From positions 1,612,001 to 1,676,000 of the forward strand of contig CAWFPL010000008.1 of assembly GCA_963817785.1 (NCBI GenBank): a stretch of DNA of 64,000 nt. Direction: 5' to 3'. The DNA is from JAKALD01 sp963817785. GTDB lineage: Bacteria > Pseudomonadota > Gammaproteobacteria > Burkholderiales > SG8-39. The position numbers and the translations under genes were made by a program. Below the pieces are notes generated by a model, which searched no databases, was not told where the DNA came from, and worked only from the letters and a program-made list of their open reading frames with translations. Shown piece by piece: positions 49,404 to 57,889 of this stretch. Numbering within the stretch: position 1 is the first letter of the stretch; each line of letters begins with the position of its first letter.

Positions 49404-50765
49404 ATGACCTTGCCACTCCTTCACCGGCTCGACCGCGTCCGCTGGAACCGCGTCCATGCGGTGATCACCGCCGCACTGGGCATCGGCTGGCTGCTCGACG
49501 CGTTCGAAGTGACCATCGTCAACAACGTCATTTCGGTATTCAAGGAGCTTTGGCACCTCAGCAATCTGCAGGCCTCGTGGATCTTGAGCATCTGGTTCGT
49601 CGGCCTCATGCTCGGGGCGTATCTGTTCGGCTACTTGGCTGACCGGTACGGGCGCAAGCGCCTGTTCCTCGCCACGCTGCTGGTCTATGGAACCTTCACT
49701 TTCCTGACGGCCTTCGCCTGGAACTACACCTCGCTGATGGCGCTGCGCCTGCTGACCGCGATCGGCGTGGGCGCCGAATACGCTGCGATCAATGCCGCAA
49801 TCAGCGAGTTCATTCCCGCGCGCCATCGCGGCAAGACCAACGCCACGGTGATGAACTTCTGGTCCTTGGGCGCGATCCTTGCCTCGCTGGTGTCGCTGTA
49901 TCTGCTCAATCGCCTTCCGCCCGACCTGGGCTGGCGCGTCGCGTTCGGCTTCGGGGCCCTGGTAACCGTGTTCACGGCAGTTGCCCGCCGCTTCATCCCC
50001 GAGTCGCCGCGCTGGCTGCTCGCGCATGGCGACGCCACAGGCGCCGCGGCGGTGATCACCGGAATCGAGAGCGGGCGACTGAGGGGTGCCCAGGCAGGGA
50101 GCGCGGTGAGTGCCCAGGGCGGCACCGCTGGCGGCATCTGGCGGCAGACCCGGGAGCTGCTGCTGCGGTATCCCGGCCGCGTCGCGCTCGGCGCGATGCT
50201 CGATTTCTCCGAGGCGGCCGGTTACTACGGACTGTTCGCGTTCCTCGCGCTGTTCATCCTGCCCGCGATACACATCAGCGCCGGGTTCGTGCCGTGGTTC
50301 TACCTGATAGGCAACCTGGGCGCACTCGCCGGCGGCATCGCAGTGACGCTGCTGCTCGACAAGGCGGGACGCAAGATCACCGTTCCCGCGTTCTATGTGC
50401 TGGCTGCGCTCGGGGTGCTCGTGCTCGCCGCGGCCACGACGAGCCACGACTGGCGCTGGGTGCTTGCGGGCTTCACGCTGGCCAACCTGTTCGCAACCGG
50501 CGCCTGGATCTCGGCGTACCCGACCTTCTCGGAGATCTTCCCGACGCACCTGCGCTCGACCGGCATTGGCTTGTCGGTCGCTTTCGGGCGGATTGGCGCC
50601 TTCGGCGCGCCGCTCCTGCTCACGACGGTGGCCACGATGCACGGCATGCTCGCCGCGCTCGTGTTGCTCGCCACTTTCTGGCTCCTGGGAGCCGGCGCAA
50701 TGCTACCGTGGTACTTCTTCGGCATCGAAGGTAGAGGAACTTCGCTCGAAGGGATGGCGGGCTGA
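49404..50765 (+). CDS. MFS transporter (sugar/metabolite:H+ symporter type)
   Basis: The 453-residue protein has 12 predicted helices with a central loop of about 60 residues. The MFS motif LADRYGRKRLFL follows helix 2, and the second-half copy is LLLDKAGRKITV. DAFEVTIVNN in helix 1 and PESPRWLLAHGD before the loop resemble the aromatic acid/metabolite symporter subgroup. The substrate is unknown. The ATG at 49404 is preferred over a GTG at 49380. Confidence 0.88.
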   Translation: MTLPLLHRLDRVRWNRVHAVITAALGIGWLLDAFEVTIVNNVISVFKELWHLSNLQASWILSIWFVGLMLGAYLFGYLADRYGRKRLFLATLLVYGTFTFLTAFAWNYTSLMALRLLTAIGVGAEYAAINAAISEFIPARHRGKTNATVMNFWSLGAILASLVSLYLLNRLPPDLGWRVAFGFGALVTVFTAVARRFIPESPRWLLAHGDATGAAAVITGIESGRLRGAQAGSAVSAQGGTAGGIWRQTRELLLRYPGRVALGAMLDFSEAAGYYGLFAFLALFILPAIHISAGFVPWFYLIGNLGALAGGIAVTLLLDKAGRKITVPAFYVLAALGVLVLAAATTSHDWRWVLAGFTLANLFATGAWISAYPTFSEIFPTHLRSTGIGLSVAFGRIGAFGAPLLLTTVATMHGMLAALVLLATFWLLGAGAMLPWYFFGIEGRGTSLEGMAG

Positions 50766-50782
50766 GCATGCAAGGGCGTAAA

Positions 50783-51505
50783 TCACCGGCCACGCGGCCC
50801 CGGCGTTTTGCTTTCGCCGCCGGAATTGAGCGGTCTTTTGCGCCGCGACCTGAGCAGCAGCCAGGCAAGCAGCGCCACCGCGCCGAGCAGCAACCAGCCC
50901 CAAAGGGGCATCGCGAGCACGTTCTCCCCCAGCACCGCCAGGACGATGGTCAGCGGCAGGATACCCAGGCCGGTGGCCCACAGAAACGTCCACCACGAGA
51001 TATCGGTGAGTGCGGCGGCGTAGTTGATCAGATTGAAGGCGATGACCGGGATCAGACGGCTCACCAGCAGCGCTCGGCCGCCCCCCTCATGCGACCAGTC
51101 CGTCACCCTCCGCTGATAGTCGCGCGGAAGTAAGCGCCGCACGATGGGTCGCCCGAGCAGCCGTGCCAAGCCGAACGCGAAGACCGCGCCAAGCATCGCT
51201 CCCGTCCACGTAATCAGCGCGCCCCAGAGCGGCCCGTACACCATCCCGTTGGCGAGCGCCACGATCTCGGCGGGGAACGGCAGGAAAGAATGCGCGACCA
51301 TCAGCCCGATCGAATCGAGCACGCCCCACGCGCCCCAGGAGCGGATCAACTGTTCGGTGCCGCGCACCGTGTTGTCGAAGCCGAACGCCTGTGCGTGCGG
51401 CCACAGCCACCACGCCAGAACGCCAACCGCGAGCACTCCGAAAACGGCGAGCGCGACCTGGATGCTGTTCGGCCGATGCGGACCGGAGCCGCGGTCATTG
51501 ACCAT
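50783..51505 (-). CDS. TVP38/TMEM64 (VTT) family membrane protein
   Basis: The 240-residue protein has a VTT domain: LPFPAEIVALANGMVYGPLWGALITWTGAMLGA and the R-L-I-P-V-I-A-F-N-L-I-N-Y-A-A-A-L motif near 150. Five to six helices and a basic C-terminal tail follow. VTT proteins act in membrane lipid movement. It is convergent with the MFS gene. Confidence 0.88.
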   Translation of the reverse strand: MVNDRGSGPHRPNSIQVALAVFGVLAVGVLAWWLWPHAQAFGFDNTVRGTEQLIRSWGAWGVLDSIGLMVAHSFLPFPAEIVALANGMVYGPLWGALITWTGAMLGAVFAFGLARLLGRPIVRRLLPRDYQRRVTDWSHEGGGRALLVSRLIPVIAFNLINYAAALTDISWWTFLWATGLGILPLTIVLAVLGENVLAMPLWGWLLLGAVALLAWLLLRSRRKRPLNSGGESKTPGPRGR

Positions 51506-51832
51506 GTGAAGTACCGACTCGACGCTCGAATGAGGTAACTCCGCCGTCAGCCCTGAACATGCAACCTCTGAGTTTGTCGCTCCGACGATGCGAAGCTTAC
51601 CCGGGATGCACGCGCCAAACGCGACCGGCGAGCAGCGTTACCGACCGATCCGCGACGACGCGCCGATCGGAGACTGCCACGGCGGTGCGGCGGCGGCGAG
51701 CGACGGGGCCGTTGATCGCTGCGCACTCCGGCGCCCGCGCAGGGCGCGCGTCGAATCTGTTGTGACCATGAGGACGATACGGAAGGTCCCGTGGGCGCCC
51801 GCCTACAAATCGAGCCCCGTCGTCGGCCGTCC
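51506..51832. other. Intergenic stretch between the VTT protein and a membrane protein gene
   Basis: I see no gene or clear regulatory site in these 327 bp. Confidence 0.5.
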
Positions 51833-52216
51833 GTGAATCGATTCGGCGCCTATCTCGCCACGCTGTCCGCAGGCCGGGCCGCTCTGTGGTGCTACCTCAT
51901 CTGGTATCTGACGATGGTGACGCTCTACTTCGATACCGCCCCACGGCTGTGGCTCACCTCGCTCGGCGTGAGCGCGATCGTCGGCCTCGCGTTCATGCTG
52001 AGCGTGCACGCGCACGGCGCTTCCCGGCAGCATCGCTGGCAGATTTTCCGCTTGTTCTTCATTCCGTTCTGCATTTCGAGCTTTTCGGCGCTGGTCAAGG
52101 GCTGCGGCTTCATCCTCATCTTCTCGCCGAGCCTCGCGAAGGACGGGGTTGCGCTCGGGTTGTGTCTGGCGTTTCTATGCTTCGTCGCCACTATTCGGCG
52201 CCTGGCTGCAACGTAG
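51833..52216 (+). CDS. Hypothetical four-helix membrane protein
   Basis: The 127-residue product begins at a GTG and has four predicted helices (about 11-30, 36-55, 74-95 and 98-118), with LWCYLIWYLTMVTLYFDTAPRLWLTSLG and RQHRWQIFRLFFIPFCISSFSALVKGCGFILIFSP. It resembles unnamed small membrane proteins of betaproteobacteria; no function is known. The DehI-type gene starts 64 nt downstream. Confidence 0.7.
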   Translation: MNRFGAYLATLSAGRAALWCYLIWYLTMVTLYFDTAPRLWLTSLGVSAIVGLAFMLSVHAHGASRQHRWQIFRLFFIPFCISSFSALVKGCGFILIFSPSLAKDGVALGLCLAFLCFVATIRRLAAT

Positions 52217-52280
52217 CTTGCCTGCCCGAACCGTACCCACGATGCGAACTTCACAAACACACGCCCGAGGAGCTTCCCCG

Positions 52281-53159
52281 ATGACGACTCTGCCGCGCCA
52301 ATACCCTGATCCGCTTCCGGCGATTCACCCCCTGCCCGAGTACCTCGCCGCAGGCGAGCGCAAGCGCTGGTACGAGGAAATGAAGCTCGCCCTGCAGGTC
52401 CCGTGGATGGGCGTGGTCACCATGGCGTACTCCCATTACCCCACGTTCTTTGGCGCGCTCTGGAAAGGCACCAAGCCGCTCGTGACGAGCGGCGCCTTCG
52501 TTCAGGAATTCCGGGCGCTGCGGGGAACCGTCGAAGCGGAGGTGGGAAGGCTCTCTCCACCTCCCATCGCGAAGCGCTTGCGCGAAGCGGGCTACGCCCA
52601 GCGCGAGCTCGAGCAAATTCGCAACATGATCGACGTGTTCTCTCACGGCAACTTCCCTTATCTGCTCATCGCCACCTTGGTGCGACTCCTTCTGGAAGGC
52701 CAAGACATGCACGACGGCGCCGAAGCGGAGGGCTTCGCCGGACGGCACGCGCCGGACGTTCAGGTGCCGTTCGTCCTTATGGAGGCGCATCATGCGGATG
52801 CGCCGACGCGCGCGGTATACGCCGACATCATGGCCACGCTCAAACTACCGTTCATCAACACCGACAACCGCGCGCTCGCGCGCTGGCCAAGCTACTTCGC
52901 CCTTGCCTGGAGTGACTTGAAGCAGGTCGTGACCGGCCGCGGGCACGTCGCAATCTGCGAAACCGTGCACGAGCAGGCGGTGAACAGCGTGACGAACATT
53001 CTGCCAAACCCCGCGGGGCTCGCGTCGGCGACGCTGCGGGCAGCGGCGCGGGAGGATGCCCTCTTGGAGGAGGTGCTCCAGATGTCTCGGCCCTTTCAGT
53101 GGCTGCTGCCGGGGCTGGTCACCAACATTGCCTACTTCCGGGCGCAACTCGAGGCCTAG
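52281..53159 (+). CDS. DehI-type (group I) 2-haloacid dehalogenase-like protein
   Basis: The 292-residue helical protein resembles DehI dehalogenases, which act on both stereoisomers of 2-haloacids through a water attack on the alpha carbon. The conserved second-half segment YADIMATLKLPFINTDNRALARWPSYFALAWSDLK corresponds to the active-site region, with an Asp and Asn near it. The pseudo-repeat of two similar halves is visible. AGGAG precedes the ATG. No haloacid transporter is identified, but an MFS gene lies 1.5 kb upstream. The true substrate may be different. Confidence 0.8.
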   Translation: MTTLPRQYPDPLPAIHPLPEYLAAGERKRWYEEMKLALQVPWMGVVTMAYSHYPTFFGALWKGTKPLVTSGAFVQEFRALRGTVEAEVGRLSPPPIAKRLREAGYAQRELEQIRNMIDVFSHGNFPYLLIATLVRLLLEGQDMHDGAEAEGFAGRHAPDVQVPFVLMEAHHADAPTRAVYADIMATLKLPFINTDNRALARWPSYFALAWSDLKQVVTGRGHVAICETVHEQAVNSVTNILPNPAGLASATLRAAAREDALLEEVLQMSRPFQWLLPGLVTNIAYFRAQLEA

Positions 53160-53231
53160 GCCGAGCCCGATCCGCCGAAGAGCGTCGCGTACCAACCACC
53201 CTGCACACGATCACTACTGGAGGAGAGTTCC

Positions 53232-54305
53232 ATGATGATTCCCACAGAGCCTATCGGCAGCGTGCCGCGCCCGCGAGAATTGATCGACGGCATGGCCGCT
53301 TTTTCCGAAGGTCGGATCTCGCAAGCCGAGCTCGACGCGCTGCGTCGACGGGCGATCCAAGACACCATCCGGAGGTTCGAAGCCACCGGCTCCCCCGTCA
53401 TCACCGACGGCGAGCAAGGCAAGCCCAGCTTCGCGACCTATCCGATCCACGGGCTGAGCGCGCTTGCGCCGGACGGCGTGAAGATACCCTTCGCCGACGG
53501 CCACGTCCGACAGCTGCCTCGGCTGACCGCCGGGCCGTTTCGGTATCGCACCTACTGCGACACCTACCTCGAGGAAGCGCGCATGTATACGAAGCTTCCT
53601 CTCAAGCAGGCCGTGATTTCGGCCTCCGCCCTGAGTTTGCTTTATCCTCAGGCGGGAATCGAAGGGTACTCCAGAGAAGCGTTCCTCGCCGACCTCCTGC
53701 GCGAAGCTGAAACCGACATCCGGCGTTGCCTTGCCAAGGGCGCCCGCAGCGTTCAGATCGACTTTACCGAAGGGAGGCTCTCCGTCAAGCTAGACCCGAC
53801 TAAGGGCCTCCTAAGACAGTTCGTGGATCTCAACAACCGAGTGCTCAATCGCTTCTCGGCAGAGGAACGCCAGCGCCTCGGAGTGCACACCTGCCCCGGA
53901 GGCGATCAGGACTCCACGCACAGCGCCGATGTCGACTACGCCGAGCTGCTGCCGGATCTGTTCGCGCTCAACGCAGGCAATTTCTACATCGAGCTGGCCG
54001 GAGAAAATGATCCCGCCAAGGTCTTGCGCATCATCCGCGAATGCGCGAAGCCCGGGCAGCGCATCTTTGTGGGCGTCATCGATCCGATCAGCCCGGCCGT
54101 GGAGAGCCCCGAGCAGGTGTGCGACCGCGTGCTGGAGGCGGCGGAAATCATAGGCCCGACGCGCCTAGGCACGACCGACGACTGCGGATTTGCGCCCTTC
54201 GGCGACGATATGTCCACCGCGCGAGAGATCGCGTTCCAGAAAATCCGGGCGCGCGTGGTCGGGACTGCGCTCGCCGCGCAAAAGCTGGGATTGAGAGCGG
54301 GCTGA
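53232..54305 (+). CDS. MetE-like cobalamin-independent methyltransferase
   Basis: The 357-residue protein is a single TIM barrel of the UROD/MetE C-terminal superfamily: IGSVPRPRELIDGMAAF at the start and zinc-ligand candidates HTCPGGD (about residue 218) and DDCGFAPF (about 320). Full MetE is about 750 residues, so this is the stand-alone C-terminal type, found in catabolic or stress contexts. Its methyl donor is unknown. GGAGGAG precedes the ATG at 8 nt. It lies 72 nt after the DehI-type gene and may be cotranscribed. Confidence 0.85.
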   Translation: MMIPTEPIGSVPRPRELIDGMAAFSEGRISQAELDALRRRAIQDTIRRFEATGSPVITDGEQGKPSFATYPIHGLSALAPDGVKIPFADGHVRQLPRLTAGPFRYRTYCDTYLEEARMYTKLPLKQAVISASALSLLYPQAGIEGYSREAFLADLLREAETDIRRCLAKGARSVQIDFTEGRLSVKLDPTKGLLRQFVDLNNRVLNRFSAEERQRLGVHTCPGGDQDSTHSADVDYAELLPDLFALNAGNFYIELAGENDPAKVLRIIRECAKPGQRIFVGVIDPISPAVESPEQVCDRVLEAAEIIGPTRLGTTDDCGFAPFGDDMSTAREIAFQKIRARVVGTALAAQKLGLRAG

Positions 54306-54389
54306 ACGCCCGCAACGGATCGCCCCGAGGCACAGCGAATATCCGCCGATCGCGCTCCCCGGCTCGCGATGGGCAGTCGGATGGACGTT

Positions 54390-54953
54390 TCAGGCGGCGC
54401 CGGGGTCGCTCGGGGTGATGCGCCTGAGAAGACCCGCGTAGCCGCCCTCGCGCAGGCGCTTCGCCGCGAGCCCGAAGTAATCAGGGTTCGCTTTGATGCC
54501 GTGGCCTTCGACGAGGCGGTTCATGAAGTTGAACAACGCGCATACCGACACGGCGTCGTGTAGCGCCCGATCGCTCCAGCCCGCGGCGAACACCGCGTCG
54601 GCATCTGCCTGAGTCATCTTTGCCGGATCGAGTGTGAGCTTCTTCACGTAGCGCAGCATCGGCTTGAGCCTCTCGTCAATCGGGGCGGAATCGACGTCTC
54701 CGAGCAGGCGGACGACAAGGTCCTCCGCGATCCCGAATTCGCGCGCGGTCGCCGCGTGCACGCCGTGGCAGTAGCTGCAGGCATTAAGGCCGGACACGAA
54801 GGCTGCGATCAGTTCGCGCTCCGGGACGGTAAGCGGGGACGGGCCGCGCAGCAACGCCTCGTGGTATTCCAGAAGCGGCCTCGAGGTCGTCGGAAACGCC
54901 TCGAATACATGGAGCAGAACCGCATTCGAGGGCAATGACTTCAGAAAGGACAT
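54390..54953 (-). CDS. AhpD-like peroxidase-related protein
   Basis: The 187-residue helical protein has the complete AhpD/CMD motif E-x5-...-CSYCHGVHA, with VPERELIAAFVSGLNACSYCHGVHA giving C-x2-C-x3-H. It also has the family tail NRLVEGHGIKANPDYF. It probably reduces peroxides or acts as a disulfide reductase. The ATG at 54953 begins MSFLKSLPS; an ATG at 54968 would add 5 residues. It is convergent with the MetE-like gene. Confidence 0.87.
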   Translation of the reverse strand: MSFLKSLPSNAVLLHVFEAFPTTSRPLLEYHEALLRGPSPLTVPERELIAAFVSGLNACSYCHGVHAATAREFGIAEDLVVRLLGDVDSAPIDERLKPMLRYVKKLTLDPAKMTQADADAVFAAGWSDRALHDAVSVCALFNFMNRLVEGHGIKANPDYFGLAAKRLREGGYAGLLRRITPSDPGAA

Positions 54954-54999
54954 GCCGCCTCCGATCAAAACACGAATTATCCACGCTTCGTATCGCTCA

Positions 55000-55273
55000 T
55001 TAACGCGAGGCGCCTTGCGTCATCGGAATCAGGTGCTCGGTGTGCACGGCTGCAGAGAGCTGGTAGTGCGCTCCGTGCACGATGCGCTCGTAGTACGACC
55101 GGTACGCCTCGGAGCCGTAGCCCGGACACGTCGAGAAACGCGAGCACGTCGCCGATCGTCTCGCGCGCCATCGTCTCGGTGCGCTGCGGCCCGGCGTTGA
55201 CGTGGCAGTGCACGCAGCTCTGGTTGCAGCGGTAGCCGAGATTGACCTGCAAGGTCTCCAGCCGGGCGCGCCG
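55000..55273 (-). pseudogene. Mosaic remnant: ArsS N-terminus joined to the arsenosugar phosphoesterase C-terminus
   Basis: From 55273 to about 55122 the minus strand reads LETLQVNLGYRCNQSCVHCH and VNAGPQRTETMARETIGDVL, closely matching ArsS residues 21-66 encoded at 36 kb. It includes the CxxxCxxC motif. Right after the DVSG block the frame changes and the end of the phosphoesterase appears (SEAYRSYYERIVHGAHYQLS), with a stop at 55000. Roughly 1.6 kb of the ancestral pair is missing between the two parts. Confidence 0.85.
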
Positions 55274-56512
55274 TCATGAATGCGCCTTGCGCGCCGACGC
55301 CGTGAGATCGATCCGTCGCTCGAAGATCGGGTAGTCGATGGGCTCCTCGTTTTGATACCCGATGCGCCGGCGGCGGCTTTCGTGGACCAGGTGGTAGCGG
55401 ACCGTGACTTCAAGCGTGCGCGGCGCCGGCTGGCGGTTCGTGCGGAATTCGTAGCGCAAGCTGCGCGGCTCCCGGTATGGAAGGCGCGTGTCCCACAGGT
55501 CGACGATGAACGGGCGCCACAGCACGGTGCGCTCGAGCGTAACCATGCGCTCGCGGATCAACCCGCCGTGCCGATCGAGCAGCCGCCACTCGACCGTCAG
55601 ATGCCGGTCCGGAGTGCCGGTCGGAAGGAAATGAGCGGCCCCCGCATTGGTCAGCGTCAGCTCGAAGGCACGCTCGCTTCCGGCCTTGGCGGTCACTTCG
55701 ACGAGCTGCCCGTACAACGCGCCCGCAACCATTTGCGGATCGTGGCCACCCCGCCACAGATGGCGGCGCGCGGCGCGCACTTGCCCGCCTTCCACGAGCG
55801 GCCGTTCGACCAGCGGCATGTGGCACTGCACGCAGCCGAGCGCAGCCACGTCCCGCACCGCGTATTCGCCGCTGCGGCCGCGGCTGCGGCCCCGGCCCGC
55901 GGCGATCTCGGCCGCGGTGCCACAGGGCGGAAAGCGATAGAAGGTGTCCCAGCGTGCGCCTTGCACCACGTGGCAGCGCAGACAGATCTCGTTGGCGTTC
56001 GATAGCTTCTGCGTCGGATGCGGCGCGCCCGGGCTCGCGTAAGGTCCGAGGATCTTGCCGTCTCGCAGGTGACAGGCGGCGCAGGTCACGCCCTCGTGCT
56101 GCAGGACCGGGTCAAAGCCCGGATTGGCCGCGAGGATCGGATTCCACCTGTCGTGGTCACGGAACCCCAGCACCCGATTTTCCTGCTGCCGATCGAGCGG
56201 GATGTGGCAGTTCTTGCACACCTGCTGCCTGCCGTCGAAGCGCCAATCGGCCTGGAAATAGGGGTCGGTCCAGGCGCGGCTGTGCATGCTGGTCTGCCAC
56301 TCGGCGTACACCGCGGGATGGCAACGGCCACAGTCCTCCGCCCGTAGCGGCCCGAGGACCGCGGGCGCGGCGCCCGTATCGATCGGGCGCTCGAACGCGG
56401 GGAATACCGTGAAGATGTTGAGCGGACGCAGGAGACGCCACGCGAGAAAGCCGCCCGCCGCGGCCAGAGCCGCGACGACCAAGATCGTCCGCCTGCGGCG
56501 AGCCCGGCTCAC
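55274..56512 (-). CDS. Multiheme cytochrome c with five CxxCH motifs
   Basis: The 412-residue protein has an N-terminal anchor (about 9-26) and five heme motifs: CGRCH (61), CKNCH (99), CAACH (144), CLRCH (177) and CVQCH (227). A beta-rich C-terminal region of about 180 residues follows, with GAAHFLPTGTPDRHLTVEWRLLD. The first four-heme part resembles the cytochrome c554-type fold (HSRAWTDPYFQADWR). It is periplasmic and membrane-attached. It starts at a GTG overlapping the methyltransferase stop (GTGA). Confidence 0.9.
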   Translation of the reverse strand: MSRARRRRTILVVAALAAAGGFLAWRLLRPLNIFTVFPAFERPIDTGAAPAVLGPLRAEDCGRCHPAVYAEWQTSMHSRAWTDPYFQADWRFDGRQQVCKNCHIPLDRQQENRVLGFRDHDRWNPILAANPGFDPVLQHEGVTCAACHLRDGKILGPYASPGAPHPTQKLSNANEICLRCHVVQGARWDTFYRFPPCGTAAEIAAGRGRSRGRSGEYAVRDVAALGCVQCHMPLVERPLVEGGQVRAARRHLWRGGHDPQMVAGALYGQLVEVTAKAGSERAFELTLTNAGAAHFLPTGTPDRHLTVEWRLLDRHGGLIRERMVTLERTVLWRPFIVDLWDTRLPYREPRSLRYEFRTNRQPAPRTLEVTVRYHLVHESRRRRIGYQNEEPIDYPIFERRIDLTASARKAHS

Positions 56513-57129
56513 GCCGCCCCCGGGCGGGCGCGACCCGAGTACTGATAGCTGAGCATGCGCGATCCCTTCGCGTAGCCGGCGTCCAGCTCCTCGAGCCGGA
56601 AGCCGGCGGCGAGGATCAGCTCGTCCATCTTGCGGTCGAGATGGCAGCCCCCGGCGAACCGGGTCCAGAGCGGGCTCAGGCGGCGCTGCATGGCCGCTAC
56701 GCGCGATTCGGGCGCCAGACCGTGCTCGGCGAACCACAGCGAACCGTCGGGCTTGAGCACGCGCCGGATTTCCGCCAGGGCGCGCGCCGGATTCGCGATG
56801 CTGCAGAGCGCCCAGGTCATCACGACTGCGTCGACGACGTGGTCGGCGAGGGGGATCTGCTCTGCGCCACTTTCAACGAAATCGACCGCAAACCCGGCCG
56901 CACCGGCGCGCGCCCTCGCCTTGCGCAGCAGCTCGGCCGAGGGATCGAGCGCCATCACGCGCGCGACGCATGGGCCGTAGTACGGCAGGTTGAGCCCCGA
57001 GCCGGCGCCCACTTCCAGCACCACCCCGCGGGCCTTTGGGACGATGCGCGCGCGATAACGCGCCGCCTCGTCGTTACGCATCGCGAGGTCGGTCAGATGC
57101 GGAAGAACCCATTTGGCGTAGAAACCCAC
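56509..57129 (-). CDS. Class I SAM-dependent methyltransferase
   Basis: The 206-residue protein has motif I VLEVGAGSGLNLPYY, the acidic MALDPSAELL, and VVMTWALCSIANPARALAEIRRVLKPDGSLWFAEHG, typical of UbiE/Methyltransf_11 and of small phosphatidylethanolamine/thiol methyltransferases. The substrate is unknown. It lies 49 nt after the ArsR-rhodanese gene and overlaps the cytochrome gene. Confidence 0.87.
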   Translation of the reverse strand: MGFYAKWVLPHLTDLAMRNDEAARYRARIVPKARGVVLEVGAGSGLNLPYYGPCVARVMALDPSAELLRKARARAGAAGFAVDFVESGAEQIPLADHVVDAVVMTWALCSIANPARALAEIRRVLKPDGSLWFAEHGLAPESRVAAMQRRLSPLWTRFAGGCHLDRKMDELILAAGFRLEELDAGYAKGSRMLSYQYSGRARPGAA

Positions 57130-57178
57130 GTCCGCCTCGTTCCCGTCGGTCAGCGCTCGGTCGCGCTCAGGCCACGGC

Positions 57179-57835
57179 TCATTCCACCGGCAGGCCGGCA
57201 GCTTTCCACTCAGGGAAACCGTCTTCGAGCCGGCGCGCCTTCCAGCCGCGCTTGCGCAGCTTCAGCACCGCCTCGTACGACATCAGGCAGTAGGGTCCGC
57301 GGCAGTACGCCACCACCTCGCGCCTCTTGGGCAGCCTCGCGAGGCCGCTCTCGAGCCGCTCGACCGGGACGTTGATGGCGCCGGCAACGTGCCCCGCGAC
57401 GTATTCCTCGGCCGGCCGCACGTCGAGCACGGTGACCAGGCCCTTTTTCGCGCGCTCGAGCAGCTCCTCGGCCCGAATCGGCTCCAGCTCGTCGCGATGG
57501 CCGATGAAGTCGCGCACCAGCTTCTCGACCTCCGCGGCGCGCGCCTCTCCCGCGCGCCGCAGCGCGCTATAGAGATGCACCACTTCGTTGCCCGCGATCG
57601 AATAGAACACGCGCTGTCCGTCCTTGCGCGGGACTACCAGTCCGGCCTGCCTGAGCCCCTGGAGGTGCTGGGAGGTGTTCGCGACGGTCAAACCCGCCAT
57701 GGCCGCAAGCTGGTCGACGCTGCGCTCGCCTTGCGCAAGGTATTCAAGCAGTTGCAGGCGGTTGGCATTGGCCAGTGCTTGCCCGACCTTGGCGAGCGAC
57801 TGGTACAGCGAACGCTTCAGTGTGTCGATTGACAT
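57179..57835 (-). CDS. ArsR-family regulator fused to a rhodanese domain
   Basis: The 218-residue protein has an ArsR winged helix (about 15-95; ANANRLQLLEYLAQGERSVDQLA, TVANTSQHLQGLRQAGLVVPRKDGQRVFYSI) and a C-terminal rhodanese (about 120-218) with the loop CRGPYC (C178, C183). No cysteine occurs in the HTH domain or elsewhere, so a metal or thiol sensor in the HTH part can be excluded. Sensing of persulfides by C178/C183 is plausible. It heads an operon with the methyltransferase and cytochrome, divergent from the desaturase. Confidence 0.92.
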   Translation of the reverse strand: MSIDTLKRSLYQSLAKVGQALANANRLQLLEYLAQGERSVDQLAAMAGLTVANTSQHLQGLRQAGLVVPRKDGQRVFYSIAGNEVVHLYSALRRAGEARAAEVEKLVRDFIGHRDELEPIRAEELLERAKKGLVTVLDVRPAEEYVAGHVAGAINVPVERLESGLARLPKRREVVAYCRGPYCLMSYEAVLKLRKRGWKARRLEDGFPEWKAAGLPVE

Positions 57836-57854
57836 GGAATCCTCGCACGCCTAT

Positions 57855-57876
57855 TATTCAATTGATCTCTTGAATA
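57855..57876. promoter_or_regulatory. Candidate operator of the ArsR-rhodanese regulator
   Basis: A perfect inverted repeat TATTCAA (57855-57861), N8, TTGAATA (57870-57876) fills the middle of the 54-bp gap between the divergent starts at 57835 and 57890. ArsR-family operators are often dyads with ATTC/GAAT-type arms. Confidence 0.65.
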
Positions 57877-57889
57877 CGCAAGTTCCCGC

